Source of the DNA: Pseudomonas cichorii
GTDB taxonomy: Bacteria; Pseudomonadota; Gammaproteobacteria; Pseudomonadales; Pseudomonadaceae
Direction: 5' to 3'
NCBI RefSeq assembly: GCF_003700275.1
Contig: NZ_RBRE01000059.1
Location: 58,955 to 122,954, forward strand
DNA: 64,000 nucleotides
This document shows, piece by piece, positions 8,246 through 17,430 of this stretch (positions are counted from its first letter, which is position 1; each line of letters starts with the position of its first letter). The translations under genes and the position numbers were made by a program. The notes under the pieces were generated by a model. It was given only the letters and a program-made list of their open reading frames with translations. It did no database searches and was not told the DNA's origin.

Positions 8246-10822
8246 TCAGATGTCCCAGACCAGATTGACGCTGAAGTTGCGTCCAGGCTGTGTCAGGCGA
8301 TCCAGGTTGGCCGGAGCGGTCGCGCCTGCCTCGCCGACACCGTCGTAGCCGCGCACGTCATCCCACAGCCAGTATTTCTTGTCGGTCAGGTTGTAGAGGC
8401 CTGCATTGACCGTGACGTCGTTGGTGACCTTGTAGTAGCCGGTCAGGTCCAGAATGCCGAAGCCCGGTGTCCGGAACTGGCTGGCGGAACCGTCCGGCTC
8501 ATTGAATTCGCCGTCATCCACGCGGCTCTTGCGCTTGACCATGGTCCAGTTCAACAGGCCGCCATAGTTGCCCTGTTCGTAACCGAGGCCGAAAACGCCG
8601 GTCAGCGGGTTGACGCTGTTAAGCGGTTCGCCAGTGTCGTTGTTGCGGCCATGGGCGTAGGCAATCGATCCTTGGGTGTAGAGGCCCTGTGGCGCACCGA
8701 AGCTGTCCAGATTCAGGCGGCCCTTGATCTCGGCGCCTTTGATGGTGGCGTGCTTGATGTTGTAGGACTGGAAGGTGAGTTCGTCGTAGCCGGCTGCCAG
8801 GCCATCTTCGTTGATGAAGTCGCGGTACTTGTTATAGAACACCGCGACGTCGAACGAGCCGGACTCGAAGCGCCCGCGCAGGCCGGTTTCATAGCTTTTG
8901 CTTTTTTCCGGGTCGAGGTTCGGGTTGGGTTCGACCACATAACCGGCAGTGGTGTTTTCAAAGCTGCCATACAGCGCCTTGGCGGACGGGGTCCGGAAAC
9001 CTTCAGCGTACTGGCCGTACCAGGTGTAGTTGTCGGCCAGGGCATAGGTCACGCCGAACTTGGGCGATACGCGATCCCAGGTCCTGTCCTCATTGTTGCC
9101 GCCGCTTGGATCGTCGAGGCCTTCGGAGTTGAGAAACTCTTCGGTCATCTTCGGCTTCAGGCGCGTGTAGTCGTAGCGCAGGCCGGGCATGAAGGTCCAG
9201 TTGTTCCAGCTGATCTGGTCCTGAGCGAACAGCGCGTAACTGGTGATGGTCGGGTCCGGGAAATCACTGGTCGGCACCGGGTTGTCGGTTGCCACAGGGC
9301 TTGCGGCACCTGCAACGGTACAGGCGCCAAGCACCCGCGCACAGATTGCGCTGCCGGTACGCAGGCCGCTGACTTTCTGTTGTTTGAGCGTGGTGCCGTA
9401 GGTCAGTTCATGCCGGGTATCGGCGATGGCGAAGGACTTGTCGAACTGCGCGTCGAAGATCCACTGTTTCTCCTGATAGACCGTGTCGCGAGTGCGCAGC
9501 AGGTCGCGAGTGAACGGAAAGTAGCGCTCCTGGGTGTTCTGCTCGGTCTTGGCGTTCTGGTAGTTCAGGCTCCACTTGACCTTGTCGGTCAGCAGGCTGT
9601 CGAGCGCGAAGTTGTGTTCGATGCCAAAGCGTTCACGGGTGACCGTATCGTTGGTGGTCCGTCCGCGGTACATGCCAATCCCGGCACCGTTGCCGAAAGG
9701 TCCGCCGACGGCGCTGAGCTGGTTGGTGTCGCGATCGTCCTTGTACTTTTCGTAGGTCAGGCCCAGGCGCGCGTCTTCGGCGTAGTTCCAGCCCAGTTTG
9801 GCCAGTACGTTGGTTGCGCGCTGGTCTTCGGGGTTGGCTTCGGTGCGGGTCAGGCCGGTGCCGCTGGTGCTGCCGTAGGATTCGGTTTCGTGACCTTCAC
9901 GCTGGCTCAGGTGCAACAGTGCGTCGAAGTCGCCGTGGCGTCCGGCGACGGTGCCGGAGGTCAGCCAGCTTTCATCGGCCGAGCTGTAGCCGGTTTTCAG
10001 ACGGGCTCCGACGTCCTGGCCCGGCTTGATGATGTCGTCCGGGTCGAGGGTGTAATAGCTGACAACGCCGCCGATGGCGCTGCTGCCGTAAAGCGCCGAG
10101 GCCGGGCCGCGGAGGATTTCCACGCGCTTGACGATTTCCGGGTCGACGTAATTGCGCCGGGTCTGGGCGAAGGGCCCGGTAAAGAAACTGTCCGGGACCT
10201 CGACGCCATCGACCTGGGTCAGGATCCGGTTACCGTCGATGCCGCGAATGTTGTAGCCGGTGGTGCCGCCTCGCTGGCCTGCGCCGCCGACCGAAACGCC
10301 CGGCTCGTTGCGCACCAGATCGCGGATGTCATTGACGTTATTGCGGTCCAGCTCTGCGCGGGTGTGCACGCTGACGGTGTTGGGAACCGAAGCGATGTCC
10401 TGCTCCTGGCGCGTGGCGCTGACGGTGGTCTGCTCAAGGGCGATGACACCGGCGACACGTTTTTCCAGGACCACGTTGTTGTCGCCCAGATTGCGATAGC
10501 TCAACGGGCTGCCGGCCAGAAGACGCTCCAGTGCCTGGGCGGGTTGCAGGTTGCCGTTTACGCCAGGGGACACGACGTTTTGTGTCAGGTTCGAGGAAAC
10601 GCCCACCTGCCAGCCGGTGACCCGGCTGAATTCATTGAGGGCCGAAACCAGCGGTTGTCTGGCTATCGAGAACGAGTAAGTCCCGGCAGTTCGCGCCGGT
10701 GCTGCGCTTTCGGTCGCCGCGACGGCGGGCATCGCTTGCAGGCCTGCGCTGAAAACCGCCACGGTCAGCAGCGAGAGCGTGAACCTGCGAGTGGGGGTGG
10801 TGGGCGTAAACGTGGATGGCAT
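8246..10822 (-). CDS. TonB-dependent heme/hemoprotein receptor with STN signalling domain
   Basis: 858 aa. A signal peptide (about 1-36) is followed by an STN domain (about 50-100, FSIARQPLVSALNEFS), a TonB-box-like region near 132, the plug (about 150-250, NIRGIDGNRILTQVDG and RVEILRGPASALYGSSA) and a beta-barrel. FRTP and NPNL, variants of the FRAP/NPNL pair of heme receptors, are present. No histidine lies between them; tyrosines do. The STN domain couples ligand binding to the FecR/sigma pair upstream. The ligand is inferred to be heme from the adjacent heme oxygenase. Confidence 0.9.
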   Translation of the reverse strand: MPSTFTPTTPTRRFTLSLLTVAVFSAGLQAMPAVAATESAAPARTAGTYSFSIARQPLVSALNEFSRVTGWQVGVSSNLTQNVVSPGVNGNLQPAQALERLLAGSPLSYRNLGDNNVVLEKRVAGVIALEQTTVSATRQEQDIASVPNTVSVHTRAELDRNNVNDIRDLVRNEPGVSVGGAGQRGGTTGYNIRGIDGNRILTQVDGVEVPDSFFTGPFAQTRRNYVDPEIVKRVEILRGPASALYGSSAIGGVVSYYTLDPDDIIKPGQDVGARLKTGYSSADESWLTSGTVAGRHGDFDALLHLSQREGHETESYGSTSGTGLTRTEANPEDQRATNVLAKLGWNYAEDARLGLTYEKYKDDRDTNQLSAVGGPFGNGAGIGMYRGRTTNDTVTRERFGIEHNFALDSLLTDKVKWSLNYQNAKTEQNTQERYFPFTRDLLRTRDTVYQEKQWIFDAQFDKSFAIADTRHELTYGTTLKQQKVSGLRTGSAICARVLGACTVAGAASPVATDNPVPTSDFPDPTITSYALFAQDQISWNNWTFMPGLRYDYTRLKPKMTEEFLNSEGLDDPSGGNNEDRTWDRVSPKFGVTYALADNYTWYGQYAEGFRTPSAKALYGSFENTTAGYVVEPNPNLDPEKSKSYETGLRGRFESGSFDVAVFYNKYRDFINEDGLAAGYDELTFQSYNIKHATIKGAEIKGRLNLDSFGAPQGLYTQGSIAYAHGRNNDTGEPLNSVNPLTGVFGLGYEQGNYGGLLNWTMVKRKSRVDDGEFNEPDGSASQFRTPGFGILDLTGYYKVTNDVTVNAGLYNLTDKKYWLWDDVRGYDGVGEAGATAPANLDRLTQPGRNFSVNLVWDI

Positions 10823-10877
10823 TGCGATGGCGCTCCCTGACGTGTTGCTCGTTATAGTGTTTTGCAGCTCGATTCTT

Positions 10878-10896
10878 AATGCGAATCAATTGCATT
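10878..10896. promoter_or_regulatory. Fur-like box before the heme receptor
   Basis: A 19-bp imperfect palindrome, AATGCGAAT-C-AATTGCATT, lies 56 bp upstream of the receptor start. With the preceding T it fits the common Fur pattern TAATGnGAATCAnTnnCATT. It suggests iron control in addition to control by the sigma factor. Confidence 0.6.
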
Positions 10897-10948
10897 GGCT
10901 ATGACTAGACGAACGACTCAGGGCGACCGCGTAAAAAAACTTTTCCGT

Positions 10949-11914
10949 TCAGTTGATGAGCACGACAGCGGGCATCTCATGCACGCTGGCCGAGGTGATC
11001 TGCGCCAGTGAGCGCACAACGTTCAGCGGGTTGTCGAGCTTGTAGTTGCCGGTGACGGTGACCTTGTCCAGCGCCGGGTTGGTGTTGATGATCCAGCCGG
11101 GATAGTAGCGACGCAATTCCGCCAGCACCTCGCTGAGCGGGCTGTTATCGAAGATCAGGCGACCCTCGACCCAGGCCAGGTCCTTGCCCGGATCGAGCCT
11201 TTCGCGATGGCCGAACCCCGCAGGACCGACGCGCACACTGTCGCCGGCAGCCAGGCTGACCCTGGAGTCGCCACGTATGGCGCTGACATCCAGTGCACCG
11301 CGCTGCACCTGGACCCGCGCCTCGCCATCGAGATAACGTACCGAAAACTCGCTGCTGTTGGCACTCATGCGGATCGGCCCGGCTTCGATTTCCATCGGCA
11401 CGTTCGGGTCGAGCGCCACGTTGAAGTAGGCTTCGCCCTGATACAGGCGAGCGACCCGCTGTTTGTCGTTTAGGTGGCTGGAAAACGCCGAATTGGTATT
11501 GAGCAGGACTTTCGAGCCATCGTTGAGTTGCAGGCGCTGACGCTCACCGACCACCGTCAGATGATCGGCCTGGATGCGCAGCGGCAGATCGCTGAAGTTG
11601 AACAGCCCCAGCAGCAGAACAGCGGCGGTGGCCAAGGGTTTCCAGTGCGGGCGGGCGCGTTGCCACAACGAAGGTTTGCGCGGCGTCTGCAGGCTCGCGG
11701 CGGCCTGTCGGACCGGTTGCGAATTCCATAGCGCCCGGGCTTTGCCGAAAGCTTGCGCATGGGCCGGATCGGCCTGCAGCCAGGCCTCGAAACGCGCCTG
11801 CTGCTCAGGATCCGCACCTTCCAGTTCGATCAGCCAGGTCAGGGCTTGATCCATTGCGCTGTCGCTCAGTACATCCTGGGCAAGCGACTGCGGGCGTTCT
11901 GTTCCTGGGGGCAC
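10949..11914 (-). CDS. FecR-type anti-sigma factor / sigma regulator
   Basis: 321 aa from a GTG start preceded by GAGGA at 6-nt spacing. An alternative TTG at 11992 overlaps the sigma-factor stop but adds an arginine-rich, unconserved N-terminus. Domains: N-terminal DUF4880/anti-sigma domain (DQALTWLIELEGADPEQQARFEAWL), one membrane segment (PLATAAVLLLGLFNF), periplasmic FecR domain and a C-terminal secretin/TonB-like part. It should hold the ECF factor inactive until the receptor's STN domain signals. It lies between the sigma and receptor genes, as in fecIRA and hasISR. Confidence 0.92.
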   Translation of the reverse strand: MPPGTERPQSLAQDVLSDSAMDQALTWLIELEGADPEQQARFEAWLQADPAHAQAFGKARALWNSQPVRQAAASLQTPRKPSLWQRARPHWKPLATAAVLLLGLFNFSDLPLRIQADHLTVVGERQRLQLNDGSKVLLNTNSAFSSHLNDKQRVARLYQGEAYFNVALDPNVPMEIEAGPIRMSANSSEFSVRYLDGEARVQVQRGALDVSAIRGDSRVSLAAGDSVRVGPAGFGHRERLDPGKDLAWVEGRLIFDNSPLSEVLAELRRYYPGWIINTNPALDKVTVTGNYKLDNPLNVVRSLAQITSASVHEMPAVVLIN

Positions 11915-11988
11915 GGTGGTCCTCGGCAAGCTCGGTTCGATCTGTGCGTGCAATGGGAAGAGCAGCCTGCGGCAGCGTCCGGCTCTGG

Positions 11989-12507
11989 TCAAGCCTGGTC
12001 GAGTCTTGCCATCACACCCATACAGATCGCCATGATCAGTTTCAGTTCTTTTTGTACGGTGCTTGCGGAAATCTCCAGTTGCTCGGCGATCTCCAGATAG
12101 CTGCAGCCATTGAGGCGGCTCAGGACAAAGATGTTCTGCTGGCGCGGGCTGAGTTTACCGACAGTATTGCTGAGGCGTTCAAGCAGACGCTTGGCATGGG
12201 TGGCATCTTCGGGGGTGCTGAGTTGCGCGACCACGCTTTCGATCTGTTCGAGTGGCGCATCCTCGATCAGGGTGCGGCCATGGATGCGCCGGGAGCGCAA
12301 ATGATCCAGCGCCAGGTTGCGGGCGGTCTGGTAGACGAAGGGTTCCAGGTGATCTATCGGGCGTTCGGTCAGGGCGCGGGTGACGCGCAGCCAGGTTTCC
12401 TGCAGCAGGTCTTCGGCCGTGCTGTGGTTGCCTACCATCCCTTGCAGGGTGCGCAACAGCACTTCGCGCTGAGCGACAAATACAGCGTTGAAGTGCGACT
12501 GCGACAC
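11989..12507 (-). CDS. ECF sigma factor, FecI/HasI type
   Basis: 172 aa. Region 2 covers about 5-70 (GNHSTAEDLLQETWLRV, YQTARNLALDHLRSRR) and region 4 about 105-160 (LSPRQQNIFVLSRLNGCSYLEIAEQL). It belongs to the iron-starvation group. It is predicted to transcribe the downstream TonB receptor operon. A perfect 11-bp Fur-like inverted repeat lies 25 bp upstream. Confidence 0.93.
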   Translation of the reverse strand: MSQSHFNAVFVAQREVLLRTLQGMVGNHSTAEDLLQETWLRVTRALTERPIDHLEPFVYQTARNLALDHLRSRRIHGRTLIEDAPLEQIESVVAQLSTPEDATHAKRLLERLSNTVGKLSPRQQNIFVLSRLNGCSYLEIAEQLEISASTVQKELKLIMAICMGVMARLDQA

Positions 12508-12531
12508 AGAAGTACTCGACCGGGAAAATCA

Positions 12532-12556
12532 GTGGATGATAATGCTTATCATCCAC
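12532..12556. promoter_or_regulatory. Fur box before the ECF sigma gene
   Basis: GTGGATGATAA and its exact reverse complement are separated by TGC. The core GATAATGCTTATC matches the Fur consensus well. It is 25 bp upstream of the sigma start, so iron-replete cells should shut off the whole signalling cascade. Confidence 0.85.
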
Positions 12557-12606
12557 TTCTGCGGTCAAGTCCGGTTTTCTGTATTTTTCTTAATACTCGG
12601 AACGGG

Positions 12607-13608
12607 TCACTGAGCGTTATGCAGTGCCAGGCAGTTGTCGAGCATACGGTTGGAGAACGCCCACTCGTTGTCGTACCAGGCCAGTACCTTGAGCAGCCTG
12701 CCGCTGACTTTGGTGTGGTTGGCGTCGAAGATCGATGACAGCGGGTTGTGATTGAAGTCGTGGGAAACCAGCGGCAGGGTGTTGTAGCCCAGGACGCGGG
12801 AGTGCTGGCTGGCCTCTTTCATCAGTGCGTTGACTTCTTCGGCAGTGGTTTCGCGCTTGATGTTGATGGTCAGGTCCACCAGCGACACGTTGATCACCGG
12901 CACCCGCACGGCCATGCCGGTCAGTTTGCCTGCCAGTTCCGGCAGCACCAGGCCCACGGCTTCGGCTGCACCTGTCTTGCTCGGGATCATCGAGTGAGTG
13001 GCCGAACGGGCGCGGTACGGATCGGTGTGGTACACGTCGATCAGGTTCTGGTCATTGGTATAGGCGTGGATGGTGGTCATCAGCCCGCTTTCGATACCCA
13101 GCTCGCGATGCAGCACCTGGGCAACCGGCGCCAGGCAGTTGGTGGTGCAGGAAGCGCTGGAGATGATCTGGTGCGACTGGCGCAGGGTGTCGTGGTTCAC
13201 GCCATAGACGATGGTCGCGTCTGCACCTTTGGCCGGTGCTGAAATAATGACCTTGCCGGCCCCGGCAGTGATGTGCGCGGCGGCTTTTTCGCGGCTGGTG
13301 AACAGGCCGGTACATTCAAACACCACGTCGATCTTCTGGGCCTTCCATGGCAACTCGGCAGGGTTGCGAATGGCGCTGACCGCGATACGGTCACCATTGA
13401 CTGTCAGGCTTTCGCTGTCGCATTCAACGGTGCCACCGAAGGGGCCGTGAACCGTGTCGAAGCGCAGCAGATGAGCGTTCATTTCGCTGTCGCCCAGATC
13501 GTTGATGGCGACGACCTGCAGGTCTTGTCGGTAACCTTGGGTATAGAGTGCGCGTAGGACGTTACGGCCGATGCGACCGAAACCGTTGATTGCAATGCGA
13601 ATAGTCAT
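12607..13608 (-). CDS. gap: Glyceraldehyde-3-phosphate dehydrogenase, type I
   Basis: 333 aa from MTIRIAINGFGRIGR; an in-frame ATG five codons earlier is less likely. It has an N-terminal NAD-binding Rossmann fold and the catalytic motif SASCTTNC, with the Cys near residue 155. It oxidises glyceraldehyde-3-phosphate made by the Entner-Doudoroff aldolase. It is divergent from edd; the shared 218-bp gap holds two HexR-type operators. By position it corresponds to gap-1 of other pseudomonads, the copy used in hexose catabolism. Confidence 0.95.
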   Translation of the reverse strand: MTIRIAINGFGRIGRNVLRALYTQGYRQDLQVVAINDLGDSEMNAHLLRFDTVHGPFGGTVECDSESLTVNGDRIAVSAIRNPAELPWKAQKIDVVFECTGLFTSREKAAAHITAGAGKVIISAPAKGADATIVYGVNHDTLRQSHQIISSASCTTNCLAPVAQVLHRELGIESGLMTTIHAYTNDQNLIDVYHTDPYRARSATHSMIPSKTGAAEAVGLVLPELAGKLTGMAVRVPVINVSLVDLTINIKRETTAEEVNALMKEASQHSRVLGYNTLPLVSHDFNHNPLSSIFDANHTKVSGRLLKVLAWYDNEWAFSNRMLDNCLALHNAQ

Positions 13609-13629
13609 ACAGTCGTCCTTCAAGAATTG

Positions 13630-13644
13630 TTGTTGGAATTACAA
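13630..13644. promoter_or_regulatory. HexR operator (gap side)
   Basis: TTGT-TGGAATT-ACAA exactly matches the P. putida HexR pattern TTGT-N7/8-ACAA. It is 22 bp upstream of the gap start, within its promoter or leader. Confidence 0.8.
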
Positions 13645-13691
13645 GATTATTCTCATAAAAATAGAAAACAAGCCTTTTTAGTGGCAATATT

Positions 13692-13706
13692 TTGTTTTAT
13701 CTACAA
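13692..13706. promoter_or_regulatory. HexR operator (edd side)
   Basis: TTGT-TTTATCT-ACAA is a second exact TTGT-N7-ACAA match in the gap-edd region, about 120 bp before edd. Two operators in a divergent region suggest each promoter has its own HexR site. Confidence 0.78.
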
Positions 13707-13826
13707 CTACAAGCCTGAAAGGCTGGTTCAGTTGATCGAGATCAGGCTTTTGCGCCTTGGCGTGCGGTCCCGATAACTGGCATGGTCTTTACGGGTGACC
13801 ATAGACGTTAGCCTGGAGTTCATCAC

Positions 13827-15653
13827 ATGCATCCCCGCATTCTTGAGGTAACCGAGCGTCTTATCGCTCGTAGTCGCGACACCCGTCAGCGCTACCTGGA
13901 ACTGATTCGCGGCGCAGCGAGCGACGGTCCGATGCGCGGCAAACTGCAATGTGCCAACTTCGCCCACGGCGTGGCGGCCTGCGGTCCCGAGGACAAGCAG
14001 AACCTGCGCATGATGAACGCCGCCAACGTGGCTATCGTCTCTGCCTATAACGACATGCTTTCGGCGCATCAGCCCTACGAACACTTTCCTGCCCAGATCA
14101 AACAGGCTTTACGTGACATTGGTTCGGTCGGTCAGGTCGCCGGTGGCGTACCGGCCATGTGCGATGGCGTGACTCAGGGCGAGCCAGGCATGGAACTGGC
14201 CATCGCCAGCCGTGAAGTGATCGCCATGTCCACCGCGGTGTCGCTGTCGCACAACATGTTCGATGCCGCGCTGATGCTGGGGATCTGCGACAAGATCGTA
14301 CCGGGCCTGATGATGGGCGCGCTGCGTTTCGGTCACCTGCCGACCATCTTCGTGCCCGGCGGGCCGATGGTTTCCGGTATTTCCAACAAGCAAAAGGCCG
14401 ATGTCCGTCAGCGCTACGCCGAAGGCAAGGCGACCCGCGAAGAGCTGCTGGATTCGGAGATGAAGTCCTACCACGGCCCGGGCACTTGTACGTTCTACGG
14501 CACCGCCAACACCAATCAGTTGCTGATGGAAGTCATGGGCCTGCATCTGCCGGGCGCCTCGTTCGTCAATCCGTACACTCCGCTGCGCGATGCGCTGACA
14601 GTCGAGGCCGCCCAGCAGGTCACCCGCCTGACCCAGCAAAGCGGCGAGTTCATGCCGATCGGTGAAATCGTCGATGAGCGGTCGCTGGTCAACTCCATCG
14701 TCGCCCTGCATGCCACCGGTGGTTCGACCAACCACACCCTGCACATGCCGGCGATTGCCCAGGCAGCCGGTATCCAGTTGACCTGGCAGGACATGGCCGA
14801 CCTCTCGGAAGTGGTGCCGACCCTGAGTCACGTCTATCCGAACGGCAAGGCCGATATCAACCACTTCCAGGCGGCGGGCGGCATGTCGTTCCTGATCCGT
14901 GAACTGCTGGCGGCCGGGTTGCTGCACGAAAACGTCAATACTGTGGCCGGCTACGGCCTGAGTCGCTATACCAGGGAACCGTTTCTGGAAGACGGCAAGC
15001 TGGTCTGGCGCGAAGGCCCGTTGCAGAGTCTGGACGAAAGCATTCTGCGCCCGGTGGCGCGGCCGTTTTCTCCCGAAGGTGGCCTGCGAGTCATGGAAGG
15101 CAACCTCGGGCGTGGGGTGATGAAAGTTTCCGCCGTGGCGCTGGAACACCAGATTGTCGAAGCACCAGCCAAGGTCTTCGAGGATCAGCAGGATCTGGCC
15201 GATGCGTTCAAGGCCGGTGAGCTGGAGTGCGATTTCGTCGCGGTAATGCGTTTCCAGGGGCCGCGCTCCAATGGCATGCCCGAACTGCACAAGATGACGC
15301 CGTTCCTCGGCGTGTTGCAGGACCGCGGTTTCAAGGTTGCGCTGGTGACTGACGGACGTATGTCCGGCGCATCGGGCAAGATCCCGGCGGCGATCCATGT
15401 CTGTCCGGAAGCCTTTGATGGTGGCCCTTTGGCTCTTGTGCGGGATGGTGACGTGATTCGCGTCGATGGAGTAAAAGGCACGTTGCAAGTTCTGATCGAA
15501 GCGTCAGAATTGGGGGCCAGAGAGCCGGCTGTCGGTCAGCTCGACAATGGTGTCGGCTGTGGCCGGGAACTGTTCGGTTTCATGCGTATGGCCTTCAGCT
15601 CAGCCGAGCAGGGCGCCAGCGCCTTTACTTCAAATCTGGAGAAGCTCAAGTGA
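13827..15653 (+). CDS. edd: Phosphogluconate dehydratase (Entner-Doudoroff)
   Basis: 608 aa, full length. It is an iron-sulphur IlvD/Edd-family enzyme converting 6-phosphogluconate to KDPG. Signatures: AYNDMLSAHQPYEHFP, GGVPAMCDGVTQGEPGMELS-like, GTCTFYGTANTNQ and the C-terminal VTDGRMSGASGKIPAAIHV. First gene of edd-glk-gltR-gtrS; GGAG lies before the ATG. HexR control is indicated by the operator upstream. Confidence 0.97.
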   Translation: MHPRILEVTERLIARSRDTRQRYLELIRGAASDGPMRGKLQCANFAHGVAACGPEDKQNLRMMNAANVAIVSAYNDMLSAHQPYEHFPAQIKQALRDIGSVGQVAGGVPAMCDGVTQGEPGMELAIASREVIAMSTAVSLSHNMFDAALMLGICDKIVPGLMMGALRFGHLPTIFVPGGPMVSGISNKQKADVRQRYAEGKATREELLDSEMKSYHGPGTCTFYGTANTNQLLMEVMGLHLPGASFVNPYTPLRDALTVEAAQQVTRLTQQSGEFMPIGEIVDERSLVNSIVALHATGGSTNHTLHMPAIAQAAGIQLTWQDMADLSEVVPTLSHVYPNGKADINHFQAAGGMSFLIRELLAAGLLHENVNTVAGYGLSRYTREPFLEDGKLVWREGPLQSLDESILRPVARPFSPEGGLRVMEGNLGRGVMKVSAVALEHQIVEAPAKVFEDQQDLADAFKAGELECDFVAVMRFQGPRSNGMPELHKMTPFLGVLQDRGFKVALVTDGRMSGASGKIPAAIHVCPEAFDGGPLALVRDGDVIRVDGVKGTLQVLIEASELGAREPAVGQLDNGVGCGRELFGFMRMAFSSAEQGASAFTSNLEKLK

Positions 15654-16615
15654 AATTGGCTCTGGTCGGTGATATTGGCGGCACCAATGCACGTTTTGCC
15701 ATTTGGGAAGACGACAAACTGCATTCGATCCGGGTATTCCCGACCATCGATTACGCCGGGCCGGAACAAGCCATCGAGATCTACCTGCAGGACCTCGAAC
15801 TGCAGCGCGGCGACATCGGCTTCGTCTGCCTGGCCGTCGCCGGGCCGGTGGATGGCGACGAGTTCTATTTCACCAACAGCCACTGGCAACTGAGCCGCTC
15901 GAAGTTCTGCGCCAACCTGAAGGTCGACGAGCTGCTGCTGATCAACGACTTCACTGCCATGGCGCTGGGCATGACCCGCCTGCGTGACGATGAATACCTG
16001 ACTATCTGCCACGGCATCGGCAAGCCTGATCGCCCGTGCGTAGTGGTCGGGCCGGGCACCGGGCTCGGTGTCGGCACCCTGATCAGCGTCAGCGAAAACC
16101 ACTGGATGGCCTTGCCCGGCGAAGGCGGTCATGTGGACCTGCCGATCGGTACCGCCCGCGAAGCCTTGTTGTGGACGCGGCTGATGGCCGAGCACGAGCA
16201 TGTCAGCGCCGAGACAGTGCTGAGCGGAGCAGGCCTGTTGCAGTTGTATCGGGTCAGTTGTGCGCTGGACGATATCGAGCCGGTGCTCAAGTCGCCTGCC
16301 GCCATTACCTCGGCGGCGGTGGCCGGCGATCCGGTCGCGGCCGGAGTGCTGGATCAGTTCTGCGTGTTCCTTGGCCGGGTGGTGGGCAACAATGTGCTTA
16401 CTCTGGGCGGGCTCGGTGGGGTATATATCGTCGGCGGCGTAGTGCCGCGCTTCGTCGAATTCTTCAGCAACAGCGGATTCAAGCGCGCCCTCGCTGAAAA
16501 GGGCGTGATGAGCGATTATTTCAAGGGCCTGCCGGTCTGGCTGGTCACTGCCGAATACCCTGGTCTGATGGGGGCCGGCGTCGCATTGCAGCAGGCGTTT
16601 GGAAAGGACATCTGA
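15650..16615 (+). CDS. glk: Glucokinase
   Basis: 321 aa, bacterial Glk family. It phosphorylates cytoplasmic glucose delivered by the GtsABCD transporter. The ATP-binding phosphate motif GDIGGTNARFAIW is at the N-terminus, and the glucose-binding region includes LLINDFTAMALG and GPGTGLGVGTL. It starts at a GTG whose last bases overlap the edd stop (GTGA), indicating translational coupling. Confidence 0.95.
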   Translation: MKLALVGDIGGTNARFAIWEDDKLHSIRVFPTIDYAGPEQAIEIYLQDLELQRGDIGFVCLAVAGPVDGDEFYFTNSHWQLSRSKFCANLKVDELLLINDFTAMALGMTRLRDDEYLTICHGIGKPDRPCVVVGPGTGLGVGTLISVSENHWMALPGEGGHVDLPIGTAREALLWTRLMAEHEHVSAETVLSGAGLLQLYRVSCALDDIEPVLKSPAAITSAAVAGDPVAAGVLDQFCVFLGRVVGNNVLTLGGLGGVYIVGGVVPRFVEFFSNSGFKRALAEKGVMSDYFKGLPVWLVTAEYPGLMGAGVALQQAFGKDI

Positions 16616-16651
16616 TCCGTTTCACCGCACATGCACCATGGATGGCAACCC

Positions 16652-16662
16652 AATAACAACAA
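16652..16662 (+). promoter_or_regulatory. AANAANAA motif before gltR (Hfq/Crc-type)
   Basis: AATAACAACAA contains two overlapping AANAANAA units in the leader, 30 bp before the gltR start. Such A-rich motifs near starts are bound by Hfq with Crc in pseudomonads to repress translation. Similar motifs precede gtsA and oprB. Confidence 0.5.
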
Positions 16663-16692
16663 AGTAATCACAGCTAACAAGGACGATTCAAT

Positions 16693-17430
16693 TTGAGCTC
16701 AGTCAGTAAATCGATTCTGTTGGTCGATGATGACCAGGAGATCCGCGAGTTGCTGGATACCTACCTCAGCCGTGCCGGTTTTCAGGTGCGAACCGTGGGT
16801 GATGGCGCGGATTTTCGTCTCGCGTTCAATGAGGCCCCCAGCGACCTGCTGATCCTCGACGTTATGTTGCCCGATGAAGATGGTTTCAGCCTGTGCCGCT
16901 GGGTGCGCCAGCATCCGCGCCAGCCGCATGTACCGATCATCATGCTCACCGCCAGTTCCGACGAGGCCGACCGGGTCATCGGTCTGGAGCTTGGTGCCGA
17001 CGATTATCTGGGCAAGCCTTTCAGCCCCCGTGAATTGCAGGCCCGGATCAAGGCCTTGTTGCGCCGTGCGCAGTTCGGTCAGGAGCGCAGCGGCAACGAT
17101 GTGATGGTGTTCGATGAGTGGCGTCTGGATATGGTCAGTCATCGCCTGTTCCACAGCGATGGTGAAGAAGTGATCCTCTCCGGCGCAGACTTCGCCTTGC
17201 TCAAACTGTTTCTCGACAATCCGCAGCAGATCCTTGATCGCGACACCATCGGCAACGCCACGCGCGGCCGCGAACTGATGCCGCTGGAGCGTATCGTCGA
17301 CATGGCGGTCAGTCGCCTGCGCCAGCGTCTGCGCGATACCGGCAAGGCACCGCGGCTGATCCGTACTGTGCGTGGCAGTGGTTATCTGCTGGCGACCAAT
17401 GTCAGCGTGCACGCCAGCAATGGCTATTGA
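16693..17430 (+). CDS. gltR: OmpR-family response regulator for glucose transport
   Basis: 245 aa from a TTG start with AAGGA upstream. Receiver domain (about 7-120): acidic pocket DDD at 12-14 and phospho-acceptor D56 in LILDVMLP. OmpR-type winged helix follows (about 145-240, RLRQRLRD, IRTVRGSGYLL). The position in edd-glk-gltR-gtrS identifies it as the regulator of oprB and gts transport genes in response to 2-ketogluconate/glucose signals (family knowledge). Confidence 0.93.
   Translation: MSSVSKSILLVDDDQEIRELLDTYLSRAGFQVRTVGDGADFRLAFNEAPSDLLILDVMLPDEDGFSLCRWVRQHPRQPHVPIIMLTASSDEADRVIGLELGADDYLGKPFSPRELQARIKALLRRAQFGQERSGNDVMVFDEWRLDMVSHRLFHSDGEEVILSGADFALLKLFLDNPQQILDRDTIGNATRGRELMPLERIVDMAVSRLRQRLRDTGKAPRLIRTVRGSGYLLATNVSVHASNGY

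Noticed and set aside
8213..10840. 875-codon plus-strand frame
   Set aside because: Exact antisense of the TonB receptor gene, which has signal peptide, STN, plug and barrel.
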